Positions 1 through 9,593 of a stretch of DNA of 50,924 nucleotides are shown here, piece by piece. The position numbers were made by a program, and so were the translations under genes. The notes beneath the pieces were generated by a model. The model was not told the DNA's origin, ran no database searches, and worked only from the letters and a program-made list of their open reading frames with translations. Position 1 is the first letter of the stretch, and each line of letters opens with the position of its first letter. The DNA comes from an uncultured Planctomycetales bacterium (lineage in GTDB: Bacteria; Planctomycetota; Planctomycetia; Pirellulales; Thermoguttaceae): contig CAMZEO010000004.1 in NCBI GenBank assembly GCA_947305735.1, forward strand, positions 1-50,924. The letters run 5' to 3'.

Positions 1-2
1 TT

Positions 3-119
3 CGCGAAGATATTTCCGCGTCGAACTCGCTCGCGTTCTGGGTCGTTTCCGACAATTTGCGCAAAGGGGCGGCCACGAACGCCGTTCAGATCGCCGAATG
101 GATTCAGAATAACTTGTAA
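3..119 (+). CDS. asd: Aspartate-semialdehyde dehydrogenase, C-terminal fragment (gene truncated by window start)
   Basis: Frame 3 reads [38 protein letters not shown], matching the conserved Asd C-terminus ([16 protein letters not shown]). Confidence 0.85.
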   Translation, partial: REDISASNSLAFWVVSDNLRKGAATNAVQIAEWIQNNL

Positions 120-313
120 GAGTCTTCGCGCCCTTGTCGAATCGTCGCGGACGCGTTTTTTTGTCGCCAATCGATAAAATTTTACTTATTTTATTTTCCG
201 CCGACTTGCGACGACGACGGGTTGGATTATAATATCCGCGTTTGGAACGAGGCGTCGCGTCCGCGCGGACGCGTTGATTACAACTCAACCGCAGTTAATT
301 GGGAGCCAGGCCA

Positions 314-1513
314 ATGAGTATTGAAGTGTCGAAAATCGTTCAAGGCGTCGAGCCGTCCGCCACGTTGGCGATGTCCGCGAAAGCGAAAGAACTCAAAGCG
401 CAAGGCGAAACGGTTTACAACCTTAGCGTCGGCGAGCCGGACTTCGACACTCCGCCGCATATTTGCGACGCGGCGATCGAGGCGATGCGCGCCGGACATA
501 CGCGTTATACGGTCGCCAGCGGTATTCCCGAGCTTAAGACCGCGATCTGCGCCGACTATAAAAATCGGTTTGGGCTCGATTACAAGCCGACGCAGATCGT
601 CGTTTCCAACGGCGCGAAACATTCGCTTCACAACGCGTTTTTCGCGACGCTCAATCCTGGCGACGAGGCGATTTTACCCGCGCCATGCTGGGTCAGCTAC
701 GCCGAGCTGATCAAATTGTGCGGCGCGAAGCCGACGATCGTCCAAACGCGCGAAGAAGACTCCTTCAAATTGACGCCGGACGCGTTCCGCGCCGCTATCA
801 CTCCAAAAACGCGCATGCTTCTGCTGTGCAATCCGTCGAATCCGACCGGCTCGTGCTATTCGCGCGACGAATTGCTCGAACTTGCTAAAATCGCCGTCGA
901 AAACGACTTGTTCGTCGTCGCGGACGAAATATACGAGCGGCTCGTCTACGACGGCGTCGCGTTCACGAGCTTTCCGACCGTTCTTGACGGCCTGCAAGAA
1001 CGCTCGATCGTGGTGAACGGAGTCAGCAAGACCTACGCGATGACCGGATGGCGCGTCGGATGGCTCATGGCGCCCGAAAACGTCGCGAAGAAGATTTCCA
1101 GTCTCCAGAGTCAGGAGACGTCGAATCCGTGCAGCGTGAGTCAATACGCCGCCCTCGCCGCGCTTCAGGGAGATCAGAGTTGCGTCGCCGAAATGCGCGC
1201 GGAGTTTGAAAAGCGCCGCGACTACGTTATGAGCCGAATCGCCGCGATTCCCGGCATGAGCGCTCCAAAAACGGGCGGCGCGTTCTACGTCTTTTTCAAT
1301 ATCCAAAATTTCCTTGGCAAAAACTACGGGGACGTCCGCGTCGAAACGGACAAAGACTGGTGTCTCGAGTTGCTCCAGCGGAAGAAGGTCGCGACGGTCA
1401 TGGGAAGCGCGTTCAGCGCGCCCGGCTACGCGCGCGCGTCGTTTGCCGCGAGTATGGAGACGCTGAAGATCGCGTTCGACCGAATCGAGGAGTTCGTCGC
1501 CGGCAAAGAGTAG
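314..1513 (+). CDS. Pyridoxal-phosphate aminotransferase class I, aspartate aminotransferase type
   Basis: ORF 299-1513; ATG at 314 is the likely start. Motifs YNLSVGEPDFDTPPHI, NPSNPTG, ADEIYERLVYDG, SKTYAMTGWRVGW. Confidence 0.93.
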   Translation: MSIEVSKIVQGVEPSATLAMSAKAKELKAQGETVYNLSVGEPDFDTPPHICDAAIEAMRAGHTRYTVASGIPELKTAICADYKNRFGLDYKPTQIVVSNGAKHSLHNAFFATLNPGDEAILPAPCWVSYAELIKLCGAKPTIVQTREEDSFKLTPDAFRAAITPKTRMLLLCNPSNPTGSCYSRDELLELAKIAVENDLFVVADEIYERLVYDGVAFTSFPTVLDGLQERSIVVNGVSKTYAMTGWRVGWLMAPENVAKKISSLQSQETSNPCSVSQYAALAALQGDQSCVAEMRAEFEKRRDYVMSRIAAIPGMSAPKTGGAFYVFFNIQNFLGKNYGDVRVETDKDWCLELLQRKKVATVMGSAFSAPGYARASFAASMETLKIAFDRIEEFVAGKE

Positions 1514-1620
1514 GAGTCGTTCGGCGCCGCGTCGGCGAAGGTTGGCGTCGCGCGTCGCTCCGTCGGTTGAAGGTCGCGTTCAACCGCGTCGAAGAATTCG
1601 GCGTCGTCCGGTTGAAAAGG

Positions 1621-1662
1621 AAAAACGCTCGAGAGTTTACGATACTTTCGGGCGTTTTTTTT
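1621..1662 (+). terminator. Rho-independent terminator after the aminotransferase gene
   Basis: aaaaacgctcgagagt ttacgat actttcgggcgtttttttt: stem plus T tract. Confidence 0.7.
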
Positions 1663-1897
1663 GGGTTTCCTCTTGCCCGTCGTATGAAAAAGCGCTATTA
1701 TCTAACGAACGGGACGATTTTGTCAGTTTTGCGCGTTGGCGGTCGCTTTCGCCGCGCGTTAGCAACGGGCGTTTTTCGCGAGTCGTTCCTATTCAGGGAA
1801 GCAAATTAGTTACCCGAGGATTTTGAGCGACCGAAGCCGCGCGAAATGCGTCGAAAGTCGATTCAATAGCAGCAACATTTTACATAAAGGAAGTCTA

Positions 1898-4132
1898 ATG
1901 ACGACCTATTTTGAAGACCGCGCGCGTCTCGCGTTGAGCGCGTTCTTAGTCTTTTCCGCGTTGTTTTTCTCGAACGTCGCGTGCAACGCGGCAAGTCCGA
2001 TCTCCCAGGCTCCCGCCGACGCGTCCTCGGGCGCGGCGCTCGCGCCCGCGGCTCGTGATAAAAGCATAGCGATTAATTTTACGCGAATGTTGGAAATGCG
2101 GCACGTTTCGCGCAAGAAGATTGACGAATCGATTTCGACGCGCGGTTTCGAACTCTATTTAAAGGCGATCGATCCCGCGAAAATCTACTTTACAAAGCAG
2201 GACGTCGACGAGTTTTCTTCCGCCTACGCGCAGACGATGGCGCTTTCCGCAAAAAAGGGCGACGTCGCTCCCGGCTTCGTGATCTACAATCGCTTCCTGC
2301 AACGCGTCGACGAACGTTGCGCGACCGCTCTGGCGCTTCTTGACGCGAACGATTTTGACTTCACTAAAGACGAAACGTTCGTCCGCGACAAGAAGAAGGT
2401 CGAGTATCCCGCGTCTCCTGAAGAAGCCGCCGACCGTATGCGCAAGCGCGTCAAGTTCGAACTACTCTCGTTCGAGGCTGAAGAACGCGATAAGCAAAAG
2501 GAGGCGCGCGAAAAGGGCGAGGAGCCGAAAGAGACCGTCGAAGCGGTTTCCGGACGCGCCGAGGATCCCGTCTCCAAACTGAAGCGTCGGTATTCCACGC
2601 TTCAGAAACGTTTGCGTCAGACGAGCAACGAAGACGTGCTCGAACTCTACCTGACCGCGATCGCCAACGCCTACGACCCGCACACGACCTATATGTCGCC
2701 TAAATCTTACGAAAACTTTATGATTCAGATCGGTCTCAATCTTGAAGGAATCGGCGCGACGTTGCAATGGGACGACGGCTACACGATCGTCAAGCGGATC
2801 GTCAAAGGGAGTCCCGCCGAAAAACAGGGCGAATTGCAGGTCGAAGACAAGATTGTCGGAGTCGGTCAGGGCGAAGACGGTCCGATCGAAGACGTCGTCG
2901 ATATGAAGCTGACGGACGTCGTCGATAAGATTCGCGGCAAGGGCGGCACGACCGTGCGGCTCGAAGTCGTTTCGCAAGACGGCAAAAAGAAGGTGATTTC
3001 GATCGTGCGCGAAAAGGTTGATCTTGAAGACAGCGCCGCGCAATCGGCGATTTTTGAACTCTATAAATTGAACGACGGCTCTACGAAAATCGTTGATTCC
3101 AAAGACGAAAAAGCCGCCGAGGAACGTCCCGCCGAATACGCGTCGCTTTTGAAAGTCGGCGTGATCGATTTGCCGAGCTTCTATCTTGATATGAAGGCGA
3201 AAAATTCGAGCGAAGGACGCAGTTGCAGTTCCGACGTTCGCGCGATACTCGACGATTTCAACGCGCGCAACGTCGACGTATGCGTCGTCGATCTGCGTTA
3301 CAACGGCGGCGGTTCTCTGCCCGAGGCGGTCATGTTGACCGGTCTGTTCATCAAGACGGGAGCGGTCGTTCAGACGAAACCGTCGGAATTTGGCGATCGT
3401 CCGCGCGCGCTGACCGACCCGGATCCGGCGATCGTCTGGTCGAAACCGCTCGTTGTTATGACGTCGCGCTTGAGCGCGTCCGCTTCGGAAATTTTCTCCG
3501 GAGCGATCCGCGATTACGGTCGCGGTCTGATTGTCGGCGACGAAACGACGCATGGCAAAGGGTCCGTGCAGTCGATGATGGAGCTTGCCAACGCGCTTTT
3601 CGGCAATTTGCTCGGTTCTCAAGCCGCTAATCTCGGCGCGATGAAAGTCACGATTCAGGGATATTATCTTCCGAGCGGCGTTTCTCCGCAACTTCAGGGA
3701 GTGAAATCGGACATAGTGCTTCCGTCGTTCACGAGCGTCCTTGAAGACGTCGCGGAATCGGATCTCGATTATCCGCTGACGTTTAAAGCGGTCGAGCCCG
3801 CGTCGTATCCGAAGTTCACGCTTACCGCGCCCGCGATCGTCGAGGAAGTCGCCGAGAAGTCGAGCGAACGCGTCGCCAAATCCGAGGTATTCCAGGAAGA
3901 GATCAAAAAAATCAAGTTGTACAAAGATTCCAAATTACGCAAAGAACCTCCCCTCAACAGGGACAAGTATTTCGAAGAACTCGACAAACTTAACGCCAAT
4001 AAGGAAGAAAACGACAAACTGGAAGATATCGTCAACGGCGATTCCGGCGTCGTGCGCGACTACTACCTCGACGAGGTGCTCTTCTTGTCGAAGGACTACT
4101 ACGACGCGATTCAGACTGTCAACGCAAACTAG
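1898..4132 (+). CDS. S41 family carboxyl-terminal processing (tail-specific) protease, PDZ-containing, secreted
   Basis: ATG at 1898 after AAAGG. Signal peptide, Prc-like N-terminal domain, PDZ region (GIGATLQWDDGYTIVKRIVKGSPAEKQG), VVDLRYNGGGSLPEAV, SASASEIFSGAIRDYGRGLIVGDETTHGKGSVQ. Confidence 0.93.
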   Translation: MTTYFEDRARLALSAFLVFSALFFSNVACNAASPISQAPADASSGAALAPAARDKSIAINFTRMLEMRHVSRKKIDESISTRGFELYLKAIDPAKIYFTKQDVDEFSSAYAQTMALSAKKGDVAPGFVIYNRFLQRVDERCATALALLDANDFDFTKDETFVRDKKKVEYPASPEEAADRMRKRVKFELLSFEAEERDKQKEAREKGEEPKETVEAVSGRAEDPVSKLKRRYSTLQKRLRQTSNEDVLELYLTAIANAYDPHTTYMSPKSYENFMIQIGLNLEGIGATLQWDDGYTIVKRIVKGSPAEKQGELQVEDKIVGVGQGEDGPIEDVVDMKLTDVVDKIRGKGGTTVRLEVVSQDGKKKVISIVREKVDLEDSAAQSAIFELYKLNDGSTKIVDSKDEKAAEERPAEYASLLKVGVIDLPSFYLDMKAKNSSEGRSCSSDVRAILDDFNARNVDVCVVDLRYNGGGSLPEAVMLTGLFIKTGAVVQTKPSEFGDRPRALTDPDPAIVWSKPLVVMTSRLSASASEIFSGAIRDYGRGLIVGDETTHGKGSVQSMMELANALFGNLLGSQAANLGAMKVTIQGYYLPSGVSPQLQGVKSDIVLPSFTSVLEDVAESDLDYPLTFKAVEPASYPKFTLTAPAIVEEVAEKSSERVAKSEVFQEEIKKIKLYKDSKLRKEPPLNRDKYFEELDKLNANKEENDKLEDIVNGDSGVVRDYYLDEVLFLSKDYYDAIQTVNAN

Positions 4133-4216
4133 CGGTCGGTCCGACGGCGGACTCCCGGCGCGCGCTTCCGCGCGGAGACGCCCGCTCCGTTAGACGCTTT
4201 ACATTAATCAGGATAT

Positions 4217-4255
4217 CGCGCGGCGCTCCTTAAAAAGAACGCCGCGCGTATTTTT
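4217..4255 (+). terminator. Rho-independent terminator after the S41 protease gene
   Basis: cgcgcggcg ... cgccgcgcg, 9-bp perfect stem, followed by tatttttat. Confidence 0.75.
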
Positions 4256-4323
4256 ATGGAAGCGCGGCGACCCAAAAAACGCGACGCTTGTTTTAACTAT
4301 CGATCAACAACAAGGTTCTCGAA

Positions 4324-6438
4324 ATGCCCTCCTTTGACTGGATCCCCTTTTACCAAGAATTGGCCGATAAGCTCCTTCCGTTCAAAAACGATCGGCAAAG
4401 TCTGGTCGAAAAGCTGAAAAATGTTTACGCAAAGCTTGGGTTTGACTTTCCGAAGATGAAGTTGGAGGAAGAGGACGACGACGAAATCGATCCTTTTACC
4501 GTTTTTGGAATGTTCAACAAGATTTCCTCAAGAATAAGGCGCATTAAGATTGCTCATGGAATTGCGGAAGCATTGGACGTACAAAAGGAAGTTCCGAAGG
4601 AGTTTGACGGCGTTCCCCGATTGTTTCCTCTACAGGCTATCGTTTTTCGGTGGAATCTTCCTTCGAGAATAAAAGAATCCGAGGCTCTTTGGACAATTTT
4701 TGCGGCGGCGATAGTCTATGCCGATTCAAAAACTTCTTTGAATAGAAAGACCTTTATCGATGCTTATAACGTCGTTAAAGATATGAAAGGATTAAAATGG
4801 CGCCTTTCAACGGGGCTTTTTTGGGCTCGTCCTCTAAGTTACTTGAGTCTTGATTCGCCGACGCGAAAGTTTCTCACGAACGCAAAGGATATTTTCCGAG
4901 AGGATTCCGGCGTTATCCCCCAAATAACGGAACCGCCCTGCGGAGAGCTATATTTAGAGACTTGCGATCTTATTCGGAATTATATAGCTTCGAACAAGGG
5001 GTCGTTTAGTTCTTTTCCGGATATGTCCTACCGGGCGTTCGAAGCTGAGTATGGTTCCGATAGCGCGGAATTGGATGAAGCAAAACGCTACTGGTTGTAT
5101 GCTCCCGGAGCCAACGCGGATCATTGGGAAGAGTTTTACAAAAAAGGAATAATGGCAATAGGTTGGGAAGAAATTGGCGATTTAAGCCAGTTCTCTAGTC
5201 AAAAAGAAATACAAGACGCGATGAAAAGGGCTTTTGGTTCAGACAAGAGCTATACCCAGGCTTCTCATATGACGTGGCAGTTTGCCAACGTCATTAAACC
5301 GGGAGACGTCGTTTTTGTTAAAAAAGGAACAAGCGCTCTCGTTGGCAGAGGTGAGATCACTGAAGATTCAACGTATTACTACGACGACGCCAAGCCAGAC
5401 TTTAATAACGTCCGAAGAATTAAATGGACGCATAAAGGCGAATGGTCTCTCCCTCAACCCGGTCCTTTAAAGACTCTTACCGACATTACGGATTTTACGT
5501 ATATGGTGGAACCGATCGAAGAATATTTTGTAGACGAATACTCTGATAAGAAAAACCCGCAAATTATTGAAGCCGTTAAAAATCCTCCCTATAATTCCGG
5601 CGATTTTCTCAACGAAGTCTACATGGACGCCGACGATTACCGTCGTCTTATCGCCGTATTAAAAGCGAAAAAGAACGTCGTTTTACAAGGCGCGCCGGGC
5701 GTTGGCAAGACGTTTGCGGCGAAGCGTTTGGCTTATTCTATGATGGGGGAGAAAGACGAGGAACGCGTCGCTATGGTTCAGTTCCATCAGAGTTATTCCT
5801 ACGAAGACTTTATCATGGGGTTTCGTCCGACGGAAAACGGCTTTAAACTGAACAGAGGCGCGTTTTACGAGTTCTGCAAGAAGGCGGAGGAAGACCCGGA
5901 TAACGAATACTTTTTCATTATCGACGAGATCAATCGCGGGAACTTGAGCAAGATTTTCGGCGAGTTGTTCATGTTGATCGAGCGCGACAAACGCGGCGTC
6001 GAGTTGCGGATATTGTATTCCAACGAAAAATTTTCGGTTCCAAGAAACGTCTATCTTATCGGCATGATGAACACGGCGGACCGCAGTTTGGCGATGTTGG
6101 ATTTCGCGCTTCGGCGACGGTTCGCGTTTTTCGAATTGAAGCCCGGCTTTGAGACTGAAGGATTCGGCGAGTATCAAAAGAGGTTGGCCAGCAAGAAATT
6201 CGACGCGTTAATTGGCGTCGTGAAAAAGCTTAACGAGACGATCGAGTCGGACGACTCTCTTGGAAAAGGGTTTTGTATTGGGCGCGGTTTCTTTTGCGGT
6301 TTGACGCCGGAGAGCGTCGACGCAAGATTAGCGAATATCGTCGATTACGAACTGATCCCGTTGCTTCAGGAATACTGGTACGACGAGCCGCTTAATGTCG
6401 ACGAATGGGCGGGTAATTTACGAGCGGCGATTCAATGA
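4324..6438 (+). CDS. McrB-like AAA+ ATPase with N-terminal helical region and EVE-like domain (type IV restriction)
   Basis: GAPGVGKTFAAKRLAY (Walker A), FHQSYSYEDFIMGFRP, FFIIDEINRGNLSKIFGELFMLIE (Walker B), GMMNTADRSLAMLDFALRRRFAF. Upstream YWLYAPGANADHWEEFYKKGIMAIGW...VKPGDVVFVKKG is EVE-like. Confidence 0.9.
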   Translation: MPSFDWIPFYQELADKLLPFKNDRQSLVEKLKNVYAKLGFDFPKMKLEEEDDDEIDPFTVFGMFNKISSRIRRIKIAHGIAEALDVQKEVPKEFDGVPRLFPLQAIVFRWNLPSRIKESEALWTIFAAAIVYADSKTSLNRKTFIDAYNVVKDMKGLKWRLSTGLFWARPLSYLSLDSPTRKFLTNAKDIFREDSGVIPQITEPPCGELYLETCDLIRNYIASNKGSFSSFPDMSYRAFEAEYGSDSAELDEAKRYWLYAPGANADHWEEFYKKGIMAIGWEEIGDLSQFSSQKEIQDAMKRAFGSDKSYTQASHMTWQFANVIKPGDVVFVKKGTSALVGRGEITEDSTYYYDDAKPDFNNVRRIKWTHKGEWSLPQPGPLKTLTDITDFTYMVEPIEEYFVDEYSDKKNPQIIEAVKNPPYNSGDFLNEVYMDADDYRRLIAVLKAKKNVVLQGAPGVGKTFAAKRLAYSMMGEKDEERVAMVQFHQSYSYEDFIMGFRPTENGFKLNRGAFYEFCKKAEEDPDNEYFFIIDEINRGNLSKIFGELFMLIERDKRGVELRILYSNEKFSVPRNVYLIGMMNTADRSLAMLDFALRRRFAFFELKPGFETEGFGEYQKRLASKKFDALIGVVKKLNETIESDDSLGKGFCIGRGFFCGLTPESVDARLANIVDYELIPLLQEYWYDEPLNVDEWAGNLRAAIQ

Positions 6439-7466
6439 TACCGATTCGAAACGTCTATTATATGCTCGCTTACGCGTTTAAAGCGTTGAACGAGCGCGAA
6501 TTTAGCCGCGTCGACGTCGAGGACTTTGAAAACGTCGCCGAATTGTGCGCCGCGATTTTGACGTCGGGCATGGAATCGCTTGCGCGGCGCGGAATCGGGC
6601 GCGGATTTGTCGGCGCGTCGGGAGAACTCGCGTCGCCTCGCGGAAAGGTCGACGTTGCGGAAACTTTAAAGACGCAGTCTAAGCGACAGAAACGCGTCTA
6701 TTGCGACTTCGACGAGTTCTCCGTCGACACAAAACTCAATCGGATCGTTAAGTCGACCGCCGAACTGGCGCTTCGTTCGCCAATTTCTCAAACGCGTAAA
6801 AAAGGACTGCGTAAAGCGTTGGCGTATTTTGCGGACGTTTCGACGATTGATTTATATTCGCTCGACTGGCGCGTTCGGTTTAACGCGAACACAAAAACGT
6901 ATCAAACGTTGATCGCGATTTGCAATCTCTTAGTTCACGATCTGTTGCAGTCGGAGTCGGCGGGGGGCGTGAAGCTGGCGTCTTTTATCGACGAACAGCG
7001 CATGCATCGACTGTACGAGAAGTTTTTGCTCGAATACTATCGCAAGCATTTTCCGAAACTTAACGCTCAATCGAAAAACGTTCCGTGGGCTCTCGATTTC
7101 GAGTCGGACGTCATGTTGCCTATGATGAAAACCGACGTAACGCTTTCTTCCGGCGACCAAATATTGATTGTCGACGCGAAATACTACGAGCGGTCGACGC
7201 AAGTTCAATACGGCGTCAACAAATTGCATTCCGGAAATCTCTATCAAATATTCTCTTACGTCAAGAATCAGCAATGGGCGAACAAGTCCCGCCGGGTCTC
7301 GGGTCTGCTTCTGTACGCGCGGACGGACGAAGACGTTCTCCCCGAGGGAGACTACGTGATTGCTGGAAACAGAATCGCCGCGCGGTCGCTCGACTTGAAC
7401 GTCGAGTTTCCCAAGATAAGCGAACAACTCGACGCGATTGTCGACGACTTTTTTGCGCTCAATTGA
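6435..7466 (+). CDS. McrC-like restriction subunit with PD-(D/E)xK nuclease core
   Basis: 4-bp ATGA overlap with mcrB-like gene; IPIRNVYYMLAYAF N-terminus typical of McrC; DVTLSSGDQILIVDAKYY nuclease motif. Confidence 0.9.
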   Translation: MIPIRNVYYMLAYAFKALNEREFSRVDVEDFENVAELCAAILTSGMESLARRGIGRGFVGASGELASPRGKVDVAETLKTQSKRQKRVYCDFDEFSVDTKLNRIVKSTAELALRSPISQTRKKGLRKALAYFADVSTIDLYSLDWRVRFNANTKTYQTLIAICNLLVHDLLQSESAGGVKLASFIDEQRMHRLYEKFLLEYYRKHFPKLNAQSKNVPWALDFESDVMLPMMKTDVTLSSGDQILIVDAKYYERSTQVQYGVNKLHSGNLYQIFSYVKNQQWANKSRRVSGLLLYARTDEDVLPEGDYVIAGNRIAARSLDLNVEFPKISEQLDAIVDDFFALN

Positions 7467-7525
7467 CGCGTCTTTCCGGTTTCTCAAAAAAAGACGCTTT
7501 GAAAAAAGTTGATAAATCTTGAAAA

Positions 7526-7614
7526 GAATCCCGGATTTGCCAACTTTTTTTATTGATATTCTCTCGAAAAACGATATAATGACGACAAACTCAGGAACGA
7601 ATCCCAGATTTGCC
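7526..7614. repeat. Two imperfect 16-bp direct repeats, GAATCCC(G/A)GATTTGCC, at 7526-7541 and 7599-7614
   Basis: gaatcccggatttgcc and gaatcccagatttgcc, start-to-start distance 73 bp, just upstream of the ATPase gene. Confidence 0.75.
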
Positions 7615-7631
7615 GCAATTGAGCTTTGGCG

Positions 7632-8891
7632 ATGGAATATATCAAACGAGCAATTGAAGACGTCGTTTTGCGTTTGGATAAGACGTTTAAATGCGTTCTG
7701 GTTACCGGCGCGCGACAAACCGGAAAAACGGAAACGATTAAAAAGCTCTTTTCCGACAAGAAATACGTTCCGATCGACGATTTGTTTATCGAGGATTTAG
7801 CGAACAACAATCCGAATATGTTCATGACGTTGAATCAGCCGCCCGTCGTTTACGACGAGGTTCAGCGCGCGCCGGGGTTGTTCCGTTATATTAAAATCGC
7901 CTGCGACGAGTCCAAAGACGTCGGCTTGTTCTGTCTTTCCGGTTCTCAACCGTTTGAATTGATGGAAAAAGCGTCCGAATCTCTTTCGGGAAGGGTCGGA
8001 ATTGTCGAAATCGCCCCGTTGTCTCAACGCGAAATAGACGCCGATCCCTTTAACGCGCCCTTTTTGCCGACGATGAACTACGTCTTGAAAAGGAGCGCGA
8101 CGGCGAAAGCGCCGAAGAACGTTTGGGAAAGAATTCATCGGGGCGGGTACCCCGCCCTGCAGGATCCGACGGTCGATTGGGGCGTTTTCTTTTCCAGCTA
8201 CGTCAAGACTTATCTGGAAAGAGACGTTCGCCAAACGACCGCCGCGCGCGATCTGAACGACTTTCGACGCTTTATGGTCGCCGTCGCGGCAAGAACGGGT
8301 CAGATCGTCAATTACAGCTCGATCGCCAACGAAATTGGAAAAGATCAAACGACGGTAAAAGCGTGGATTTCCATTTTGGAAGCGTCCGGCGTCGTTTATT
8401 TGCTCAAACCGTTTGCGTCGAACGTCCTGACGCGAGCGATTAAAACGGCGAAACTCTATTTTCGCGACACGGGGCTGGCCGCGTATCTTACGCGATGGCT
8501 GACGCCCGAAACGCTCGCGACCGGCGCGATGAGCGGCGCGTTTTTTGAAACGTTCGTCGTTTCGGAGATTATAAAATCCTACTCGAACAGGGGCCTCGAT
8601 TATCGCTATTGCGTTTCCTATTACAGAGGTCGCGACAAGAAAAAACGCAGGAAGAACGGGGAGGAAGTATCCGTCGAAAGCGAAATCGACCTGATCCTCG
8701 AAGAAAACGGCGTTCTTTATCCCGCGATAATCAAACGAAGCGCGACGGTCGATCCCGAACAAACTTCCGCGTTCGCCGTCCTCGATAAAGTCAACGACAA
8801 GAAACGCGGATCCGGCGTCGTTATATGCGACTGTCCGCATCCCGGCGCGTTGAGAGACAACGCGTTGCAGATACCCGTTTGGTTTATATGA
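7632..8891 (+). CDS. ATP-binding protein, AAA_14 with C-terminal DUF4143
   Basis: VTGARQTGKTETIKKLF Walker A, PPVVYDEVQRAPGLFRYIK, FCLSGSQPFELMEKASESLSGRVGIVEIAPLS, YLERDVRQ, LYFRDTGLAAYL (DUF4143). ATG at 7632. Confidence 0.9.
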   Translation: MEYIKRAIEDVVLRLDKTFKCVLVTGARQTGKTETIKKLFSDKKYVPIDDLFIEDLANNNPNMFMTLNQPPVVYDEVQRAPGLFRYIKIACDESKDVGLFCLSGSQPFELMEKASESLSGRVGIVEIAPLSQREIDADPFNAPFLPTMNYVLKRSATAKAPKNVWERIHRGGYPALQDPTVDWGVFFSSYVKTYLERDVRQTTAARDLNDFRRFMVAVAARTGQIVNYSSIANEIGKDQTTVKAWISILEASGVVYLLKPFASNVLTRAIKTAKLYFRDTGLAAYLTRWLTPETLATGAMSGAFFETFVVSEIIKSYSNRGLDYRYCVSYYRGRDKKKRRKNGEEVSVESEIDLILEENGVLYPAIIKRSATVDPEQTSAFAVLDKVNDKKRGSGVVICDCPHPGALRDNALQIPVWFI

Positions 8892-9122
8892 ACGCCAAAG
8901 CCCGACAGCGTTGGAGAACGAAAAGTTGCGCTGATTATTGGCTTTAGCTCCAAACCGACTATCAGAGTCTATAACTAAGCGTTCGCTAAGGCTCTTCGAA
9001 AGTAGACGCGAAGCAGACTATAAATCTATTAGTCCCCGGTAATTTAGAGTCAAGTTAAGTTGATAAGTAGACTATGAGGGCGCTCCTGGATAAACAACGC
9101 GCGGAAGGTTGCGTCGTCGCGT

Positions 9123-9587
9123 CTATTCCCCTTCGCGCGATCGCGTTCCGTCGACTCCGACGTATTCGAGATATTCGCGCTCTTTCGCGTGCATGACGGG
9201 CGCGTCTTCGGGCGCGTGGTCGTCGTAGCCGACAAGATGAAGCGCGCCGTGAATCGCGTAAAGGAGCAGTTCGTTTTCAGGCGACCAGCGGTAATATTGA
9301 GCAAATTCGGCGGCGACGTCGGAACAGATCGCGATATTTCCCTCCAACCGTTCCGGATTCGAGCGGTCGTCGAGACCAAACGCAAGCACGTCGGTCGGGT
9401 AGTCGTGGCCCAGAAACTCGACGTTGATTCGATGCATGGGCTCCGCTTCGAGAACGACCAGTTCGATCTTTCCGGAGACGACGCGCGCGTCGGCGAGGAT
9501 CTTGCGCAACGCGCGCTCGATTCGGTCGAAATCGACCTTGAGCAGGGTTTGTTCGTCGGAAAATTCAAAGACGAGATCGTCTTTCAT
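9123..9587 (-). CDS. ybeY: Endoribonuclease YbeY (rRNA maturation RNase)
   Basis: HRINVEFLGHDYPTDVLAFGL and IHGALHLVGYDDH metal-binding motif. Confidence 0.93.
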   Translation of the reverse strand: MKDDLVFEFSDEQTLLKVDFDRIERALRKILADARVVSGKIELVVLEAEPMHRINVEFLGHDYPTDVLAFGLDDRSNPERLEGNIAICSDVAAEFAQYYRWSPENELLLYAIHGALHLVGYDDHAPEDAPVMHAKEREYLEYVGVDGTRSREGE

Positions 9588-9593
9588 CGCAAT

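Noticed and set aside
2462-3691. 409-aa minus-strand ORF
   Set aside because: Antisense to the S41 protease, which has clear catalytic and PDZ motifs.
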